Both the position numbers and the translations under genes were made by a program. Under the pieces are notes generated by a model that had not been told where the DNA came from, ran no database searches, and worked only from the letters and a program-made list of their open reading frames with translations. From positions 186,001 through 250,000 of the forward strand of contig NZ_LVYV01000002.1 of the NCBI RefSeq assembly GCF_001618955.1: 64,000 nucleotides of DNA, given 5' to 3'. The stretch is from Tardiphaga robiniae (GTDB lineage: Bacteria; Pseudomonadota; Alphaproteobacteria; Rhizobiales; Xanthobacteraceae). This document shows, one piece after another, positions 1 through 8,125 of this stretch; the first letter of the stretch is position 1; the number at the start of each line of letters is the position of its first letter.

Positions 1-48
1 CAACTCTCCGGAGCAGCCGTGAATTTCGTTTCACAAAAGGCTGCCTGA
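1..48 (+). CDS. Possible 3' end of an upstream gene (partial)
   Basis: The first 48 bases can be read in frame to a TGA at 46-48, giving a short tail ending in VNFVSQKAA, three bases before the RidA gene. The tight spacing would fit the last gene before RidA in the same operon, perhaps a solute-binding or ATPase component missing from the permease pair downstream. The stretch is too short to identify, its third codon positions are not strongly GC-rich, and another frame is open too, so this is weak. Confidence 0.3.
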   Translation, partial: QLSGAAVNFVSQKAA

Positions 49-51
49 ACG

Positions 52-477
52 ATGGGAATGGGAATGCCAGAGATCGACTACAAGACTGTTCTCCCGGAAG
101 GCTGGGCGCGGCCGCGCGGTTTCGCGCATGCGGTGGTGGCCGGCGGTACGCGGAGCATCCGCATCTCCGGTCAGCTCGGCAAGCAGAACGGGCAGGGGGA
201 GGTCGCCGCGGAATCCGACTTCGGGACGCAGTGGCGCTACGCAATGGAGAATCTCGTCACCGTGCTGAAGGCGGCGGGCGGCGAACCCAAACAAATCGTG
301 ATGCTGCGCGCCTATGTCACCGACATCAATGCATTCAAGACGTCCGGCGCCGCCATCGGCGAGGCCTGGGGCGCTACGCTCGGCAAGCATTTTCCAGCGA
401 TGACGCTGGTTCAGGTCTCCGCCCTGATCGATCCGCACGCACGTGTCGAGATCGAGGGCGAAGCGATCCTGCCGTAA
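52..477 (+). CDS. RidA family protein (YjgF/YER057c/UK114)
   Basis: This 141-residue protein has the length and fold signature of the RidA family, which hydrolyses reactive enamines and imines made by PLP enzymes or acts on related small substrates. The conserved arginine lies in VMLRAYVTDI (near residue 85) and the C-terminal acid in VEIEGEAI. Three in-frame ATGs (52, 58, 64) leave the exact start open. It stands at the head of a sugar-transport and sugar-acid operon, so it may be one of the catabolic RidA subgroups rather than the housekeeping deaminase. That last point is inferred from context. Confidence 0.85.
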   Translation: MGMGMPEIDYKTVLPEGWARPRGFAHAVVAGGTRSIRISGQLGKQNGQGEVAAESDFGTQWRYAMENLVTVLKAAGGEPKQIVMLRAYVTDINAFKTSGAAIGEAWGATLGKHFPAMTLVQVSALIDPHARVEIEGEAILP

Positions 478-547
478 CCGGATCATGACGCATGACTGAC
501 TGCACGACATCAGAACGAAGCCGACATCCGACTGGAGCTATCTTGCA

Positions 548-1507
548 ATGACCACGATCCAGACATCGATGCCGGAGGCAGGGAAAGTGATCCCCAGATC
601 CTCGGCCTGGGACCGGCTGTGGATCAACCGCAACTGGCTCGCCATGTGGTTCATGCTGCCTGCAGCCGCGTTCCTGATCTTGTTTCTCGCCTATCCGTTG
701 TTTCTCGGCGTCTGGATGAGCTTCACCGACGACCGCATCGGTCGTGGCGGCGTCTTCGTCGGTCTCGAGAACTACGAGTGGCTGCGCGACGACTCCATCT
801 TCTGGCTCTCGGTGTTCAACACGCTGCTCTATACGATCGTCGCCTCGGCCATCAAATTCGCCGTCGGTCTCTATCTCGCGCTGCTGCTGAACCGGCACAT
901 GCCGTTCAAGGCACTGATCCGCGCCGCTGTGCTGATCCCCTTCATTGTGCCCACGGTATTGTCGGCGATCGCGTTCTGGTGGATCTACGACTCGCAGTTC
1001 TCGATCATCTCGTGGTCACTGATCAAAATGGGCCTCATCAGTCACAACATCAACTTCCTCGGCGACAGCAACTGGGCGCGCGCCAGCGTGATCTTCGCCA
1101 ATATCTGGCGCGGCGTGCCGTTCGTGGCGATCACGCTGCTGGCCGGCCTGCAGACGGTGTCACCGTCGCTCTATGAAGCGGCGACGCTGGACGGCGCGAC
1201 CTCTTGGCAGCGCTTCCGCTTCATCACCTATCCGTTGCTGACGCCGATCATCGCAGTCGTCATGACCTTCTCGGTGCTGTTTACGTTTACCGACTTCCAG
1301 CTGATCTGGGCGCTGACCCGCGGCGGTCCGGTGAATGCGACGCATCTGATGGCGACGCTGAGCTATCAGCGCGGCATTCTCTCGGGCCGGCTCGGCGAGG
1401 GCGCAGCAATTGCCACCGCCATGATCCCGTTCCTTCTGGCAGCCATCGCCATCTCCTGGTTCGGCATGCAACGCCGTAAGTGGCAGCAAGGTACTGACAA
1501 TGACTGA
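548..1507 (+). CDS. Sugar ABC transporter permease, MalF type
   Basis: This is a 319-residue inner-membrane permease of the carbohydrate uptake ABC family (CUT1, MalF/UgpA-like). A long N-terminal tail precedes the first membrane segment (about residues 33-58), followed by five further segments. The ATPase-coupling EAA loop is visible as YEAATLDGATSWQRF (about 216-230). It overlaps the next permease gene by 8 bases, which fits translational coupling in a heterodimeric channel. The binding protein and ATPase are not in the window and probably lie upstream. The substrate is inferred to be a sugar or sugar acid from the catabolic genes that follow. Confidence 0.92.
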   Translation: MTTIQTSMPEAGKVIPRSSAWDRLWINRNWLAMWFMLPAAAFLILFLAYPLFLGVWMSFTDDRIGRGGVFVGLENYEWLRDDSIFWLSVFNTLLYTIVASAIKFAVGLYLALLLNRHMPFKALIRAAVLIPFIVPTVLSAIAFWWIYDSQFSIISWSLIKMGLISHNINFLGDSNWARASVIFANIWRGVPFVAITLLAGLQTVSPSLYEAATLDGATSWQRFRFITYPLLTPIIAVVMTFSVLFTFTDFQLIWALTRGGPVNATHLMATLSYQRGILSGRLGEGAAIATAMIPFLLAAIAISWFGMQRRKWQQGTDND

Positions 1508-2423
1508 GACCATAGCAGATGCCGCGCGCGTCGCGGCCGTTCTCCCAACCGAGGCGAAGGACGATCACAGCGAGGGCATGGCCTATCTGGAGTCGGTGCC
1601 CCGCCGCATCGTCACGCTCTACATTCCGCTGTTCATCATCGTGGTGATCCTGCTTTTCCCGTTCTACTGGATGGCTCTCACCTCCATCAAACCTGACGAG
1701 CAGCTGATCGACATGGAGCGGTTCAATCCGTTCTGGGTGGTCAAGCCGACCTTCAAGCACATTCAGAAGCTGCTGTTCGAAACCAACTATCCGCAGTGGC
1801 TTTGGAACACGATGTACGTAGCCGCGGCGTCGACGCTGCTGTCGATCATCGCCAGCGTGCTCGCGGCCTATGCCATCGTGCGCCTGCGGTTTCGTGGGGC
1901 GCAGACGGTCGGCGCGCTGATCTTCATGGCGTACCTCGTGCCGCCGTCGATCCTGTTCATTCCGCTGGCGACAGTCATTCAGGCCTACGGTCTGTTCGAC
2001 TCGCCGCTATCGCTGATCCTGGTTTATCCGACGCTACTGATCCCGTTCTCGACCTGGCTGCTGATGGGCTATTTCAAGACCATCCCGTTCGAGCTCGAGG
2101 AATGCGCCCTGATCGACGGCGCCTCGCGCTGGCAGATCCTGGTCAAGATCATCATCCCGCTCGCGGTGCCCGGCCTGATCTCGGCCTTCATCTTCTCGTT
2201 CACTTTGTGCTGGAACGAATTCATCTATGCGCTGACCTTCCTGCAATCGACGCAGAACAAGACCGTGCCGGTGGCCATCGTCAACGAATTCGTCGACGGT
2301 GACATCTATAAATGGGGCTCGCTGATGGCCGGCGCGCTGGTCGGCTCGCTGCCGCTGGTGATCCTGTATGCTTTCTTCGTCGAGCACTATGTGTCGGCGA
2401 TGACAGGCGCGGTGAAGGAGTGA
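1500..2423 (+). CDS. Sugar ABC transporter permease, MalG type
   Basis: This 307-residue permease partners the MalF-type protein. It has a cytoplasmic N-terminus of about 40 residues, six predicted membrane segments and the EAA loop LEECALIDGASRWQILVKI (about 200-218). Its start lies inside the end of the preceding gene, which is typical for CUT1 permease pairs. It is followed by a palindromic repeat element rather than directly by a gene, although the catabolic genes continue on the same strand. Confidence 0.92.
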   Translation: MTETIADAARVAAVLPTEAKDDHSEGMAYLESVPRRIVTLYIPLFIIVVILLFPFYWMALTSIKPDEQLIDMERFNPFWVVKPTFKHIQKLLFETNYPQWLWNTMYVAAASTLLSIIASVLAAYAIVRLRFRGAQTVGALIFMAYLVPPSILFIPLATVIQAYGLFDSPLSLILVYPTLLIPFSTWLLMGYFKTIPFELEECALIDGASRWQILVKIIIPLAVPGLISAFIFSFTLCWNEFIYALTFLQSTQNKTVPVAIVNEFVDGDIYKWGSLMAGALVGSLPLVILYAFFVEHYVSAMTGAVKE

Positions 2424-2432
2424 CCTAACTCC

Positions 2433-2550
2433 GTCGTTCCGGGGCGCGAGCGCCGCTTGGCGATCGCGAACCCGGAACCTAGTCATAGTGAATCTCATAT
2501 CGGGATTCCGGGTTCGCACGTCGCAAGTGCGACGCGCGCCCCGGAATGAC
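2433..2550. repeat. Palindromic intergenic repeat, family R1, copy a
   Basis: The outer arms GTCGTTCCGGGGCGCG (2433-2448) and CGCGCCCCGGAATGAC (2535-2550) are complementary with one mismatch. Inner arms carrying GCGAACCCGGAA and TTCCGGGTTCGC pair as well, so the whole element can fold into a nested stem. Related copies sit at 55865-55998 and 59533-59683. It lies inside the sugar-acid operon, between the permease and the dehydrogenase, where it could stabilise or process the mRNA. Confidence 0.85.
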
Positions 2551-2585
2551 AGCCAAGAACCAAAATCAAGAAAAGGAAACCTCCC

Positions 2586-3572
2586 TTGCACATCCTCATC
2601 CTCGGCGCCGCCGGCATGGTTGGCCGCAAGCTCACAGAGAAACTGGTTCGCGACGGCCGTCTCGGCAATCGCGATATCACCCGCATGACCCTGCAGGACG
2701 TGGTGGCGCCGGCAAAGCCTGCGGGCGCGTCGATCCCGATCGAGCTGGTGACCTCCGACTTCGCCGATCCAAAGACGGCTGCGCCGCTGGTCGCCCACAA
2801 ACCGGAGGTGATCTTCCATCTCGCCGCCATCGTGTCGGGGGAGGCGGAGGCCGATTTCGACAAGGGCTATCGCATCAATCTCGATGGCACCCGCTACCTG
2901 ATCGACGCTATCCGGGCCATCGGCGGCGGCTACAAGCCGCGGCTGGTCTTCACCTCGTCCATCGCCGTGTTCGGCGCGCCGTTCCCCGACAAGATCGGCG
3001 ACGAGTTCATTCACACGCCGCTGACGTCCTATGGGACGCAGAAGTCGATTTGCGAAATGCTGATCGCCGACTACACCCGCAAGGGCTTCCTGGACGGCAT
3101 CGGCATCCGCCTGCCGACCATCTGCGTCCGTCCGGGCGCGCCGAACAAGGCCGCCTCAGGTTTCTTCTCCAACATCATCCGCGAACCGCTGGCCGGCAAG
3201 GAAGCCATCCTGCCGGTCTCCGAGGACGTCCGCCACTGGCACGCATCGCCGCGCTCTGCCGTGGGCTTCCTCGTTCACGCCGGCACCATGGATCTTCAGG
3301 CGATGGGCCCGCGGCGTAATCTGAGCATGCCCGGCATGTCCGTCACCGTTGGCGAGCAGATCGCCGCACTGGAGCGCGTTGCCGGCAAGAACGTCGTCGC
3401 TCGTATCAAGCGGGAGACCGATCCGGTCATCACCGGCATCGTGTCAGGCTGGCCGCGCGATTTCGACACCGCACGCGCGCTGAAGCTCGGCTTCACCACC
3501 GCCGAGAAAACCTTCGACGACATCATCCGCATCCATATCGAGGATGAACTCGGCGGCAAGTTCGTCGATTGA
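2586..3572 (+). CDS. denD: NAD-dependent sugar-acid dehydrogenase, DenD-like SDR
   Basis: This extended short-chain dehydrogenase of 328 residues resembles D-erythronate dehydrogenase DenD, which oxidises a four-carbon sugar acid at C2. It shows the nucleotide-binding GAAGMVGRKL (residues 8-17), FTSSIAVFG (122-130) and the catalytic pair Tyr149/Lys153 in SYGTQK. The start is a TTG at 2586, chosen because the Rossmann motif begins almost at once and GAAAGGA-like purines (aaaggaaa) lie upstream. In known DenD pathways a 2-oxo-tetronate kinase follows, but here a KDG-type kinase and KDPG-type aldolase follow. The real substrate may therefore be a longer sugar acid, and the symbol marks family only. 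Confidence 0.8.
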   Translation: MHILILGAAGMVGRKLTEKLVRDGRLGNRDITRMTLQDVVAPAKPAGASIPIELVTSDFADPKTAAPLVAHKPEVIFHLAAIVSGEAEADFDKGYRINLDGTRYLIDAIRAIGGGYKPRLVFTSSIAVFGAPFPDKIGDEFIHTPLTSYGTQKSICEMLIADYTRKGFLDGIGIRLPTICVRPGAPNKAASGFFSNIIREPLAGKEAILPVSEDVRHWHASPRSAVGFLVHAGTMDLQAMGPRRNLSMPGMSVTVGEQIAALERVAGKNVVARIKRETDPVITGIVSGWPRDFDTARALKLGFTTAEKTFDDIIRIHIEDELGGKFVD

Positions 3573-3579
3573 GGCCACC

Positions 3580-4503
3580 ATGCGGATCGCCAGCATCGGC
3601 GAATGCATGATCGAGCTGCGTCAGATGCCCGATAGGCGCCTGACGCGGTCCTTTGGCGGCGACACGCTGAACACTGCGGTCTACCTTGCCCGGCTTGGTG
3701 CGGAGGTCGATTACGTCACCGCGCTCGGTGACGATCCGCTCAGCGACGAGATGATTGCCGGCTGGCAGGCCGAGGGCGTTGGCACCGAGCGTGTGATGCG
3801 CCTCAGGGGCAAGCTGCCCGGTTTGTATATGATCGAGACCAATGAGGCGGGCGAGCGCCGCTTCCATCACTGGCGCGATGCCTCGGCTGTGCGAGGCTTG
3901 ATGAGCCTACCCGAGACCGATGCGCTGCTGGCGGCGCTCGCCGATTGTGATCTGATCTATCTCTCGGCCATCACGCTGTCGCTGTTCGACGTGGCGGGCC
4001 GTGACCGCCTGATTGCGGCGCTTCAACGAGCGCGCGGCGCAGGCGTCCGCGTCGCCTTCGATACCAATTTCCGCGCCCGCGGCTGGCCCGATCTCGATAT
4101 CGCACGCAACGCGTTTCAGAGCGCCTTCGCGGTGTCGGACATCGTGCTGGCCTCGGTCGAGGACTTGTTGCCGCTCTATCCTGGCGAAGCCGAGGAAATG
4201 CTGCTCCTGCGTATCGACGCAGATGAAGTGGTGCTCAAACTCGATACCCCCGCGAGCATCATACGGCTTCACGGCCAGTCGCAGCGCGTCGAGGCCGAGT
4301 CGGTCAGTGGCGCGGTGGTCGATACCACGGCGGCCGGCGACAGTTTCGCCGCTGCCTATCTGCACGCACGTTTGAGCGGCGCTCAGCCTGTCGCCGCCGC
4401 AAAGGCAGGTCACTATCTCGCCGGCACTGTCGTCTGCCATCCCGGTGCGATCATCCCGCGCGAGGCGATGCCTGATATGATCGCGTTCGATACACCCTCA
4501 TGA
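3580..4503 (+). CDS. kdgK: PfkB-family sugar kinase, 2-dehydro-3-deoxygluconokinase-like
   Basis: This ribokinase-fold enzyme of 307 residues is predicted to phosphorylate 2-keto-3-deoxygluconate or a similar 2-oxo-3-deoxy sugar acid. The N-terminal GECMIEL, the sugar-binding FGGDTLNTA, the FHHWRDASAVR stretch typical of KDG kinases and the catalytic anion-hole motif DTTAAGDSF near the C-terminus are all visible. The ATG at 3580 lies 7 bases after the dehydrogenase stop. An ATG at 3544 would overlap the previous gene and adds residues unlike the family. The KDPG-type aldolase next door supports the assignment. Confidence 0.85.
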   Translation: MRIASIGECMIELRQMPDRRLTRSFGGDTLNTAVYLARLGAEVDYVTALGDDPLSDEMIAGWQAEGVGTERVMRLRGKLPGLYMIETNEAGERRFHHWRDASAVRGLMSLPETDALLAALADCDLIYLSAITLSLFDVAGRDRLIAALQRARGAGVRVAFDTNFRARGWPDLDIARNAFQSAFAVSDIVLASVEDLLPLYPGEAEEMLLLRIDADEVVLKLDTPASIIRLHGQSQRVEAESVSGAVVDTTAAGDSFAAAYLHARLSGAQPVAAAKAGHYLAGTVVCHPGAIIPREAMPDMIAFDTPS

Positions 4504-4516
4504 GAGAGCCATCCGC

Positions 4517-5179
4517 ATGAACAAGCCTGTCGATGCCGGTCAGCGTCAGGATCATCTGCGAAAGCTGCTGAAGGCAGCGTTCGTTGTTCCCGTGCTCACG
4601 ATCGAGCGCGTATCCGACGCCGTGCCGCTGGCGCGCGCATTGGTCGCCGGCGGCGTTCGCACGCTGGAGATCACCTTGCGCACCGATGCCGCGGTGGAGG
4701 CGGCGAAGGCCGTCGTCGCCGAAGTGCCGGAGGCCATTGTCGGCATCGGCACGGTGCTGTCACCCGGGGATTTCCAGACGGCCTATGCCATCGGCGCGCG
4801 CTTCACGGTCAGTCCCGGCGCGACGCGCGAATTGCTGGACATCGCAGCTTCCAGCGATCTGCCGTTCCTGCCGGGCGTCGCCACGGCCTCGGACCTGATG
4901 CAGGCGCGCGAGCGCGGCTTCGACATCATGAAGTTCTTCCCCGCAGAACAGGCCGGTGGCATCGCGATGCTGCGCGCCTGGGCGGGACCGTTTGCGGATG
5001 TCAGATTTTGCCCTACGGGCGGGATCGGCGAGGCCAATGCGGCGAGCTGGCTCAGCGAGCCGATGGTTCTGGCGGTCGGCGGTTCCTGGATCTGTCCGTC
5101 GTCCATGATACGTTCTGGCGATTGGGCAGGCATAACGGCCATGTGCGCGCGGACCATGAAAACCCTGCAAGCGCCGTGA
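4517..5179 (+). CDS. eda: 2-dehydro-3-deoxy-phosphogluconate (KDPG/KDPGal) aldolase
   Basis: This class I aldolase of 220 residues cleaves KDPG-type phosphates to pyruvate and glyceraldehyde 3-phosphate. The Schiff-base lysine is Lys139 in DIMKFFPAE, and the acid/base Glu51 is in LEITLRT. FCPTGGI forms the phosphate loop. It follows the kinase by 13 bases, so phosphorylation and cleavage are encoded together. It could be the Entner-Doudoroff enzyme or the DgoA-like galactonate aldolase. Sequence alone does not separate these two. Confidence 0.9.
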   Translation: MNKPVDAGQRQDHLRKLLKAAFVVPVLTIERVSDAVPLARALVAGGVRTLEITLRTDAAVEAAKAVVAEVPEAIVGIGTVLSPGDFQTAYAIGARFTVSPGATRELLDIAASSDLPFLPGVATASDLMQARERGFDIMKFFPAEQAGGIAMLRAWAGPFADVRFCPTGGIGEANAASWLSEPMVLAVGGSWICPSSMIRSGDWAGITAMCARTMKTLQAP

Positions 5180-5228
5180 AGCCGGGCTATAACGAACGCA
5201 ATATTTGAAATCGATCAGGGAGACGACC

Positions 5229-6398
5229 ATGACTGCCAGCATCGTTGGTTGGGCGCATATGCCGTTCGGAAAATTCGACGCCGAGACCGTCGAGAGCATG
5301 GTGGTCCGCGTTGCGACCGAAGCCATGGCCGATGCGGGCATCTCCGCAGCCGATGTCGATGAAATCGTGCTCGGCCATTTCAACGCCGGCTTCTCGCCGC
5401 AGGACTTTACCGCGTCGCTGGTGCTGCAGGCCGACCCCGCGCTGCGCTTCAAGCCCGCCACCCGCGTCGAGAATGCCTGCGCCACCGGCTCCGCCGCCGT
5501 GCATCAGGGCATCAAGTCGATCGCCGCCGGCGCTGCCAAGATCGTGCTCGTCGTCGGCGTCGAACAGATGACCCGCACGCCGGGACCTGAAATCGGCAAG
5601 AACCTGCTGCGTGCTTCTTACTTGCCGGAAGACGGCGAGACGCCTGCGGGCTTTGCCGGCGTGTTCGGCGGCATCGCGCAAAAATACTTCCAGAAGTATG
5701 GCGACCAGTCCGATGCGCTGGCCATGATTGCCGCCAAGAACCACGCCAACGGCGTCCACAATCCCTATGCGCAGATGCGCAAGGATGTCGGCTTCGAATT
5801 CTGTCGCTCCGAGAGCGACAAGAACCCGTTCGTCGCGGGCCCCTTGAAGCGCACCGACTGCTCGCTGGTGTCCGACGGCGCCGCGGCACTGGTGCTGACG
5901 GATTCCGAGACCGCGAAGACCATGGGCAAGGCGGTCAACATCAAGGCCACCGGCCATGCGCAGGATTTCCTGCCGATGTCGAAGCGCGACATCCTTCAAT
6001 TCGAGGGCTGCACCGTGGCGTGGCAGAAGGCGCTGAAATCTGCTGGCGTCGAGATCGGCGATCTGTCTTTCGTCGAGACCCATGACTGCTTCACGGTCGC
6101 CGAACTGATCGAATATGAAGCCATGGGCCTGACGCCGCGCGGCCAGGGCGCGCGCGCCATCAAGGAAGGCTGGACCCAGAAGGACGGCAAGCTGCCGGTC
6201 AATCCGTCCGGCGGCCTGAAAGCCAAGGGCCATCCGATCGGCGCCACCGGTGTGTCAATGCATGTGCTGAGCGCGATGCAATTGCTGGGTCAGGCGCCCG
6301 AGGGCATGCAGATCAAAAATGCAAAGCTCGCCGGCATTTTCAATATGGGTGGCGCCGCAGTGGCGAACTACGTCTCGATCCTCGAGCCCGCGAGGTAA
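5229..6398 (+). CDS. Thiolase family protein (acetyl-CoA acetyltransferase, SCP2-type)
   Basis: This 389-residue protein has the thiolase fold and keeps the nucleophilic Cys84 in ENACATGS, the active-site His in ETHDCFT and the GHPIGATG loop. It is therefore expected to be a working beta-ketoacyl-CoA thiolase, unlike the two thiolase-like proteins at 10728 and 56889. AGGGAG at 5217-5222 supports the ATG at 5229 over the upstream in-frame TTG at 5205. It opens an acyl-CoA gene cluster that runs to 14304. Confidence 0.9.
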   Translation: MTASIVGWAHMPFGKFDAETVESMVVRVATEAMADAGISAADVDEIVLGHFNAGFSPQDFTASLVLQADPALRFKPATRVENACATGSAAVHQGIKSIAAGAAKIVLVVGVEQMTRTPGPEIGKNLLRASYLPEDGETPAGFAGVFGGIAQKYFQKYGDQSDALAMIAAKNHANGVHNPYAQMRKDVGFEFCRSESDKNPFVAGPLKRTDCSLVSDGAAALVLTDSETAKTMGKAVNIKATGHAQDFLPMSKRDILQFEGCTVAWQKALKSAGVEIGDLSFVETHDCFTVAELIEYEAMGLTPRGQGARAIKEGWTQKDGKLPVNPSGGLKAKGHPIGATGVSMHVLSAMQLLGQAPEGMQIKNAKLAGIFNMGGAAVANYVSILEPAR

Positions 6399-6427
6399 CG
6401 CGCGGGCGACGCCAAGAAGATCGTACA

Positions 6428-7981
6428 ATGAATGTCGCATTATGGCTGGCATCGTCGGCGCGTCTGCATCCGCAGGCGCCGGCGCTGCTGACCGGCACGA
6501 CGGTCCAGGCTGACTACGCCACATTCGCGCGCCGTGCCGCTGCCATCGGTGCCGGCCTCGTGCGCGATTACGGCATTCAGTCCGGCGACCGCGTCGCGCT
6601 GTTCGCGTCAAACTGCACCGAATATCTCGAATGCATGTATGCGGTGTGGTGGATCGGCGCCGTCGTGATCCCCATCAATGCCAAGCTGCATGGCCGCGAG
6701 GCCGCATGGATTTGCGACAATGCTGGCGCGAGACTGGCCTTTGTCGACGACGACAGCCGTGGCGCGCTTGTTCAGGTCGAGGAAGACCTGCCGACCGGGA
6801 TGCAGATGCTGTCGATCGACAGCGAGACCTATCGCGAATTACAGCATGGCGAGCCGACGTCACTGGTGCCGTTGCCGCACGAGGACAATGACCTCGCCTG
6901 GCTGTTCTACACCTCGGGCACCACCGGCCGGCCCAAAGGCGTGATGCTCAGCCACGGCAATCTGGTGGCCATGTCCATGTGCTATCTCGCCGATGTCGAT
7001 CAGGTCCATCAGCACGACGCGATCCTCTATGCCGCGCCGATCTCGCATGGTGCCGGTCTCTACAATTTCATCCATATCCGTATGGCCGCGCGGCACGTCG
7101 TGCCGGAGAGCCAGGGCTTCGAGCCGGACGAAGTACTCGATCTCGGCCGCGCGCTTGGCGATGTCGCGATGTTCGCGGCGCCCACCATGGTGCGACGTCT
7201 CGTCGATGCGGCGAAGAAGCGCGGCGAGACCGGCGAGGGGCTGCGCACCATCGTCTATGGCGGCGGGCCGATGTATCTGGCCGACATCCGCGACGCCATC
7301 GCGACCATGGGGCAGCGCTTCGTGCAGATCTACGGCCAGGGTGAATCGCCGATGACGATCGCCTCGCTGCCGCGCGCCTTTCATGCCGATACCGAACACC
7401 CGCGCTATCTCGAACGCCTTGCTTCGGTCGGCCCGGCGCAGAGCGTGATGTCGGTGCGGATCACCGGCGCCGACGGCAAGTCTTTGCCGACAGGCGAGAC
7501 CGGCGAGGTCGAGGCCAAGGGGCCGGCTGTGATGCTCGGCTATTGGAACAACGACAAGGCCAATGCCGAGACATTGAAGGACGGCTGGCTCCGTACCGGC
7601 GATGTCGGCCGGCTGGACGAGGATGGTTTCCTTACGCTGTCCGACCGCTCCAAGGACGTCATCATTTCCGGCGGTACCAATATCTATCCGCGCGAGGTCG
7701 AAGAGGCGCTGCTGACGCATCCCGCCGTGCGGGAAGTGTCGGCGATTGGCGTGCCCGAGCCGGACTGGGGCGAGGTCGTGGTCGCCTGTGTGGTGCTGGA
7801 GCCCGGCGCGTCGGCTGACGATGCTGCGCTCGACGCGCATTGCCTCGCCAATATCGCCCGGTTCAAGCGCCCCAAGCGCTACGTCTATCTCGATGCGCTG
7901 CCGAAGAACAATTATGGCAAGGTGCTCAAGACCGAGCTGCGGGAGATGATGCGCGCTTCGGCGTCGGCGGGGGCCGGCTAG
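6428..7981 (+). CDS. AMP-forming acyl-CoA synthetase (class I adenylate-forming ligase)
   Basis: This 517-residue enzyme activates a carboxylic acid to its acyl-CoA through an acyl-adenylate. The ATP-binding motif YTSGTTGRPKGVMLSHGN (about 163-180), the IYGQGESPMT stretch, the GWLRTGDVGRLDEDGF hinge (about 390) and a C-terminal lysine in NNYGKVLKTEL are all present. It has no signal peptide and should be cytoplasmic. The natural acid is unknown. It lies 29 bases after the thiolase gene and probably supplies the first CoA ester of the cluster. Confidence 0.92.
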   Translation: MNVALWLASSARLHPQAPALLTGTTVQADYATFARRAAAIGAGLVRDYGIQSGDRVALFASNCTEYLECMYAVWWIGAVVIPINAKLHGREAAWICDNAGARLAFVDDDSRGALVQVEEDLPTGMQMLSIDSETYRELQHGEPTSLVPLPHEDNDLAWLFYTSGTTGRPKGVMLSHGNLVAMSMCYLADVDQVHQHDAILYAAPISHGAGLYNFIHIRMAARHVVPESQGFEPDEVLDLGRALGDVAMFAAPTMVRRLVDAAKKRGETGEGLRTIVYGGGPMYLADIRDAIATMGQRFVQIYGQGESPMTIASLPRAFHADTEHPRYLERLASVGPAQSVMSVRITGADGKSLPTGETGEVEAKGPAVMLGYWNNDKANAETLKDGWLRTGDVGRLDEDGFLTLSDRSKDVIISGGTNIYPREVEEALLTHPAVREVSAIGVPEPDWGEVVVACVVLEPGASADDAALDAHCLANIARFKRPKRYVYLDALPKNNYGKVLKTELREMMRASASAGAG

Positions 7982-8125
7982 CCGTTACCACTTTGACGCG
8001 TACCGGCATCCCACGCATACGGCCCCGCGTCTGGCGCCCTTGCGTCCGCAAAGCCGCTCCCGCTAAGACGAAGGCAACAGGGGCGCATCCAGCGCTGGAC
8101 GATACGCTTTCGGGAGCAAACGACT

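Noticed and set aside
2034-3014. Long minus-strand frame opposite the permease and dehydrogenase
   Set aside because: It is a shadow of GC-rich codons and runs across two well-supported genes and a repeat.
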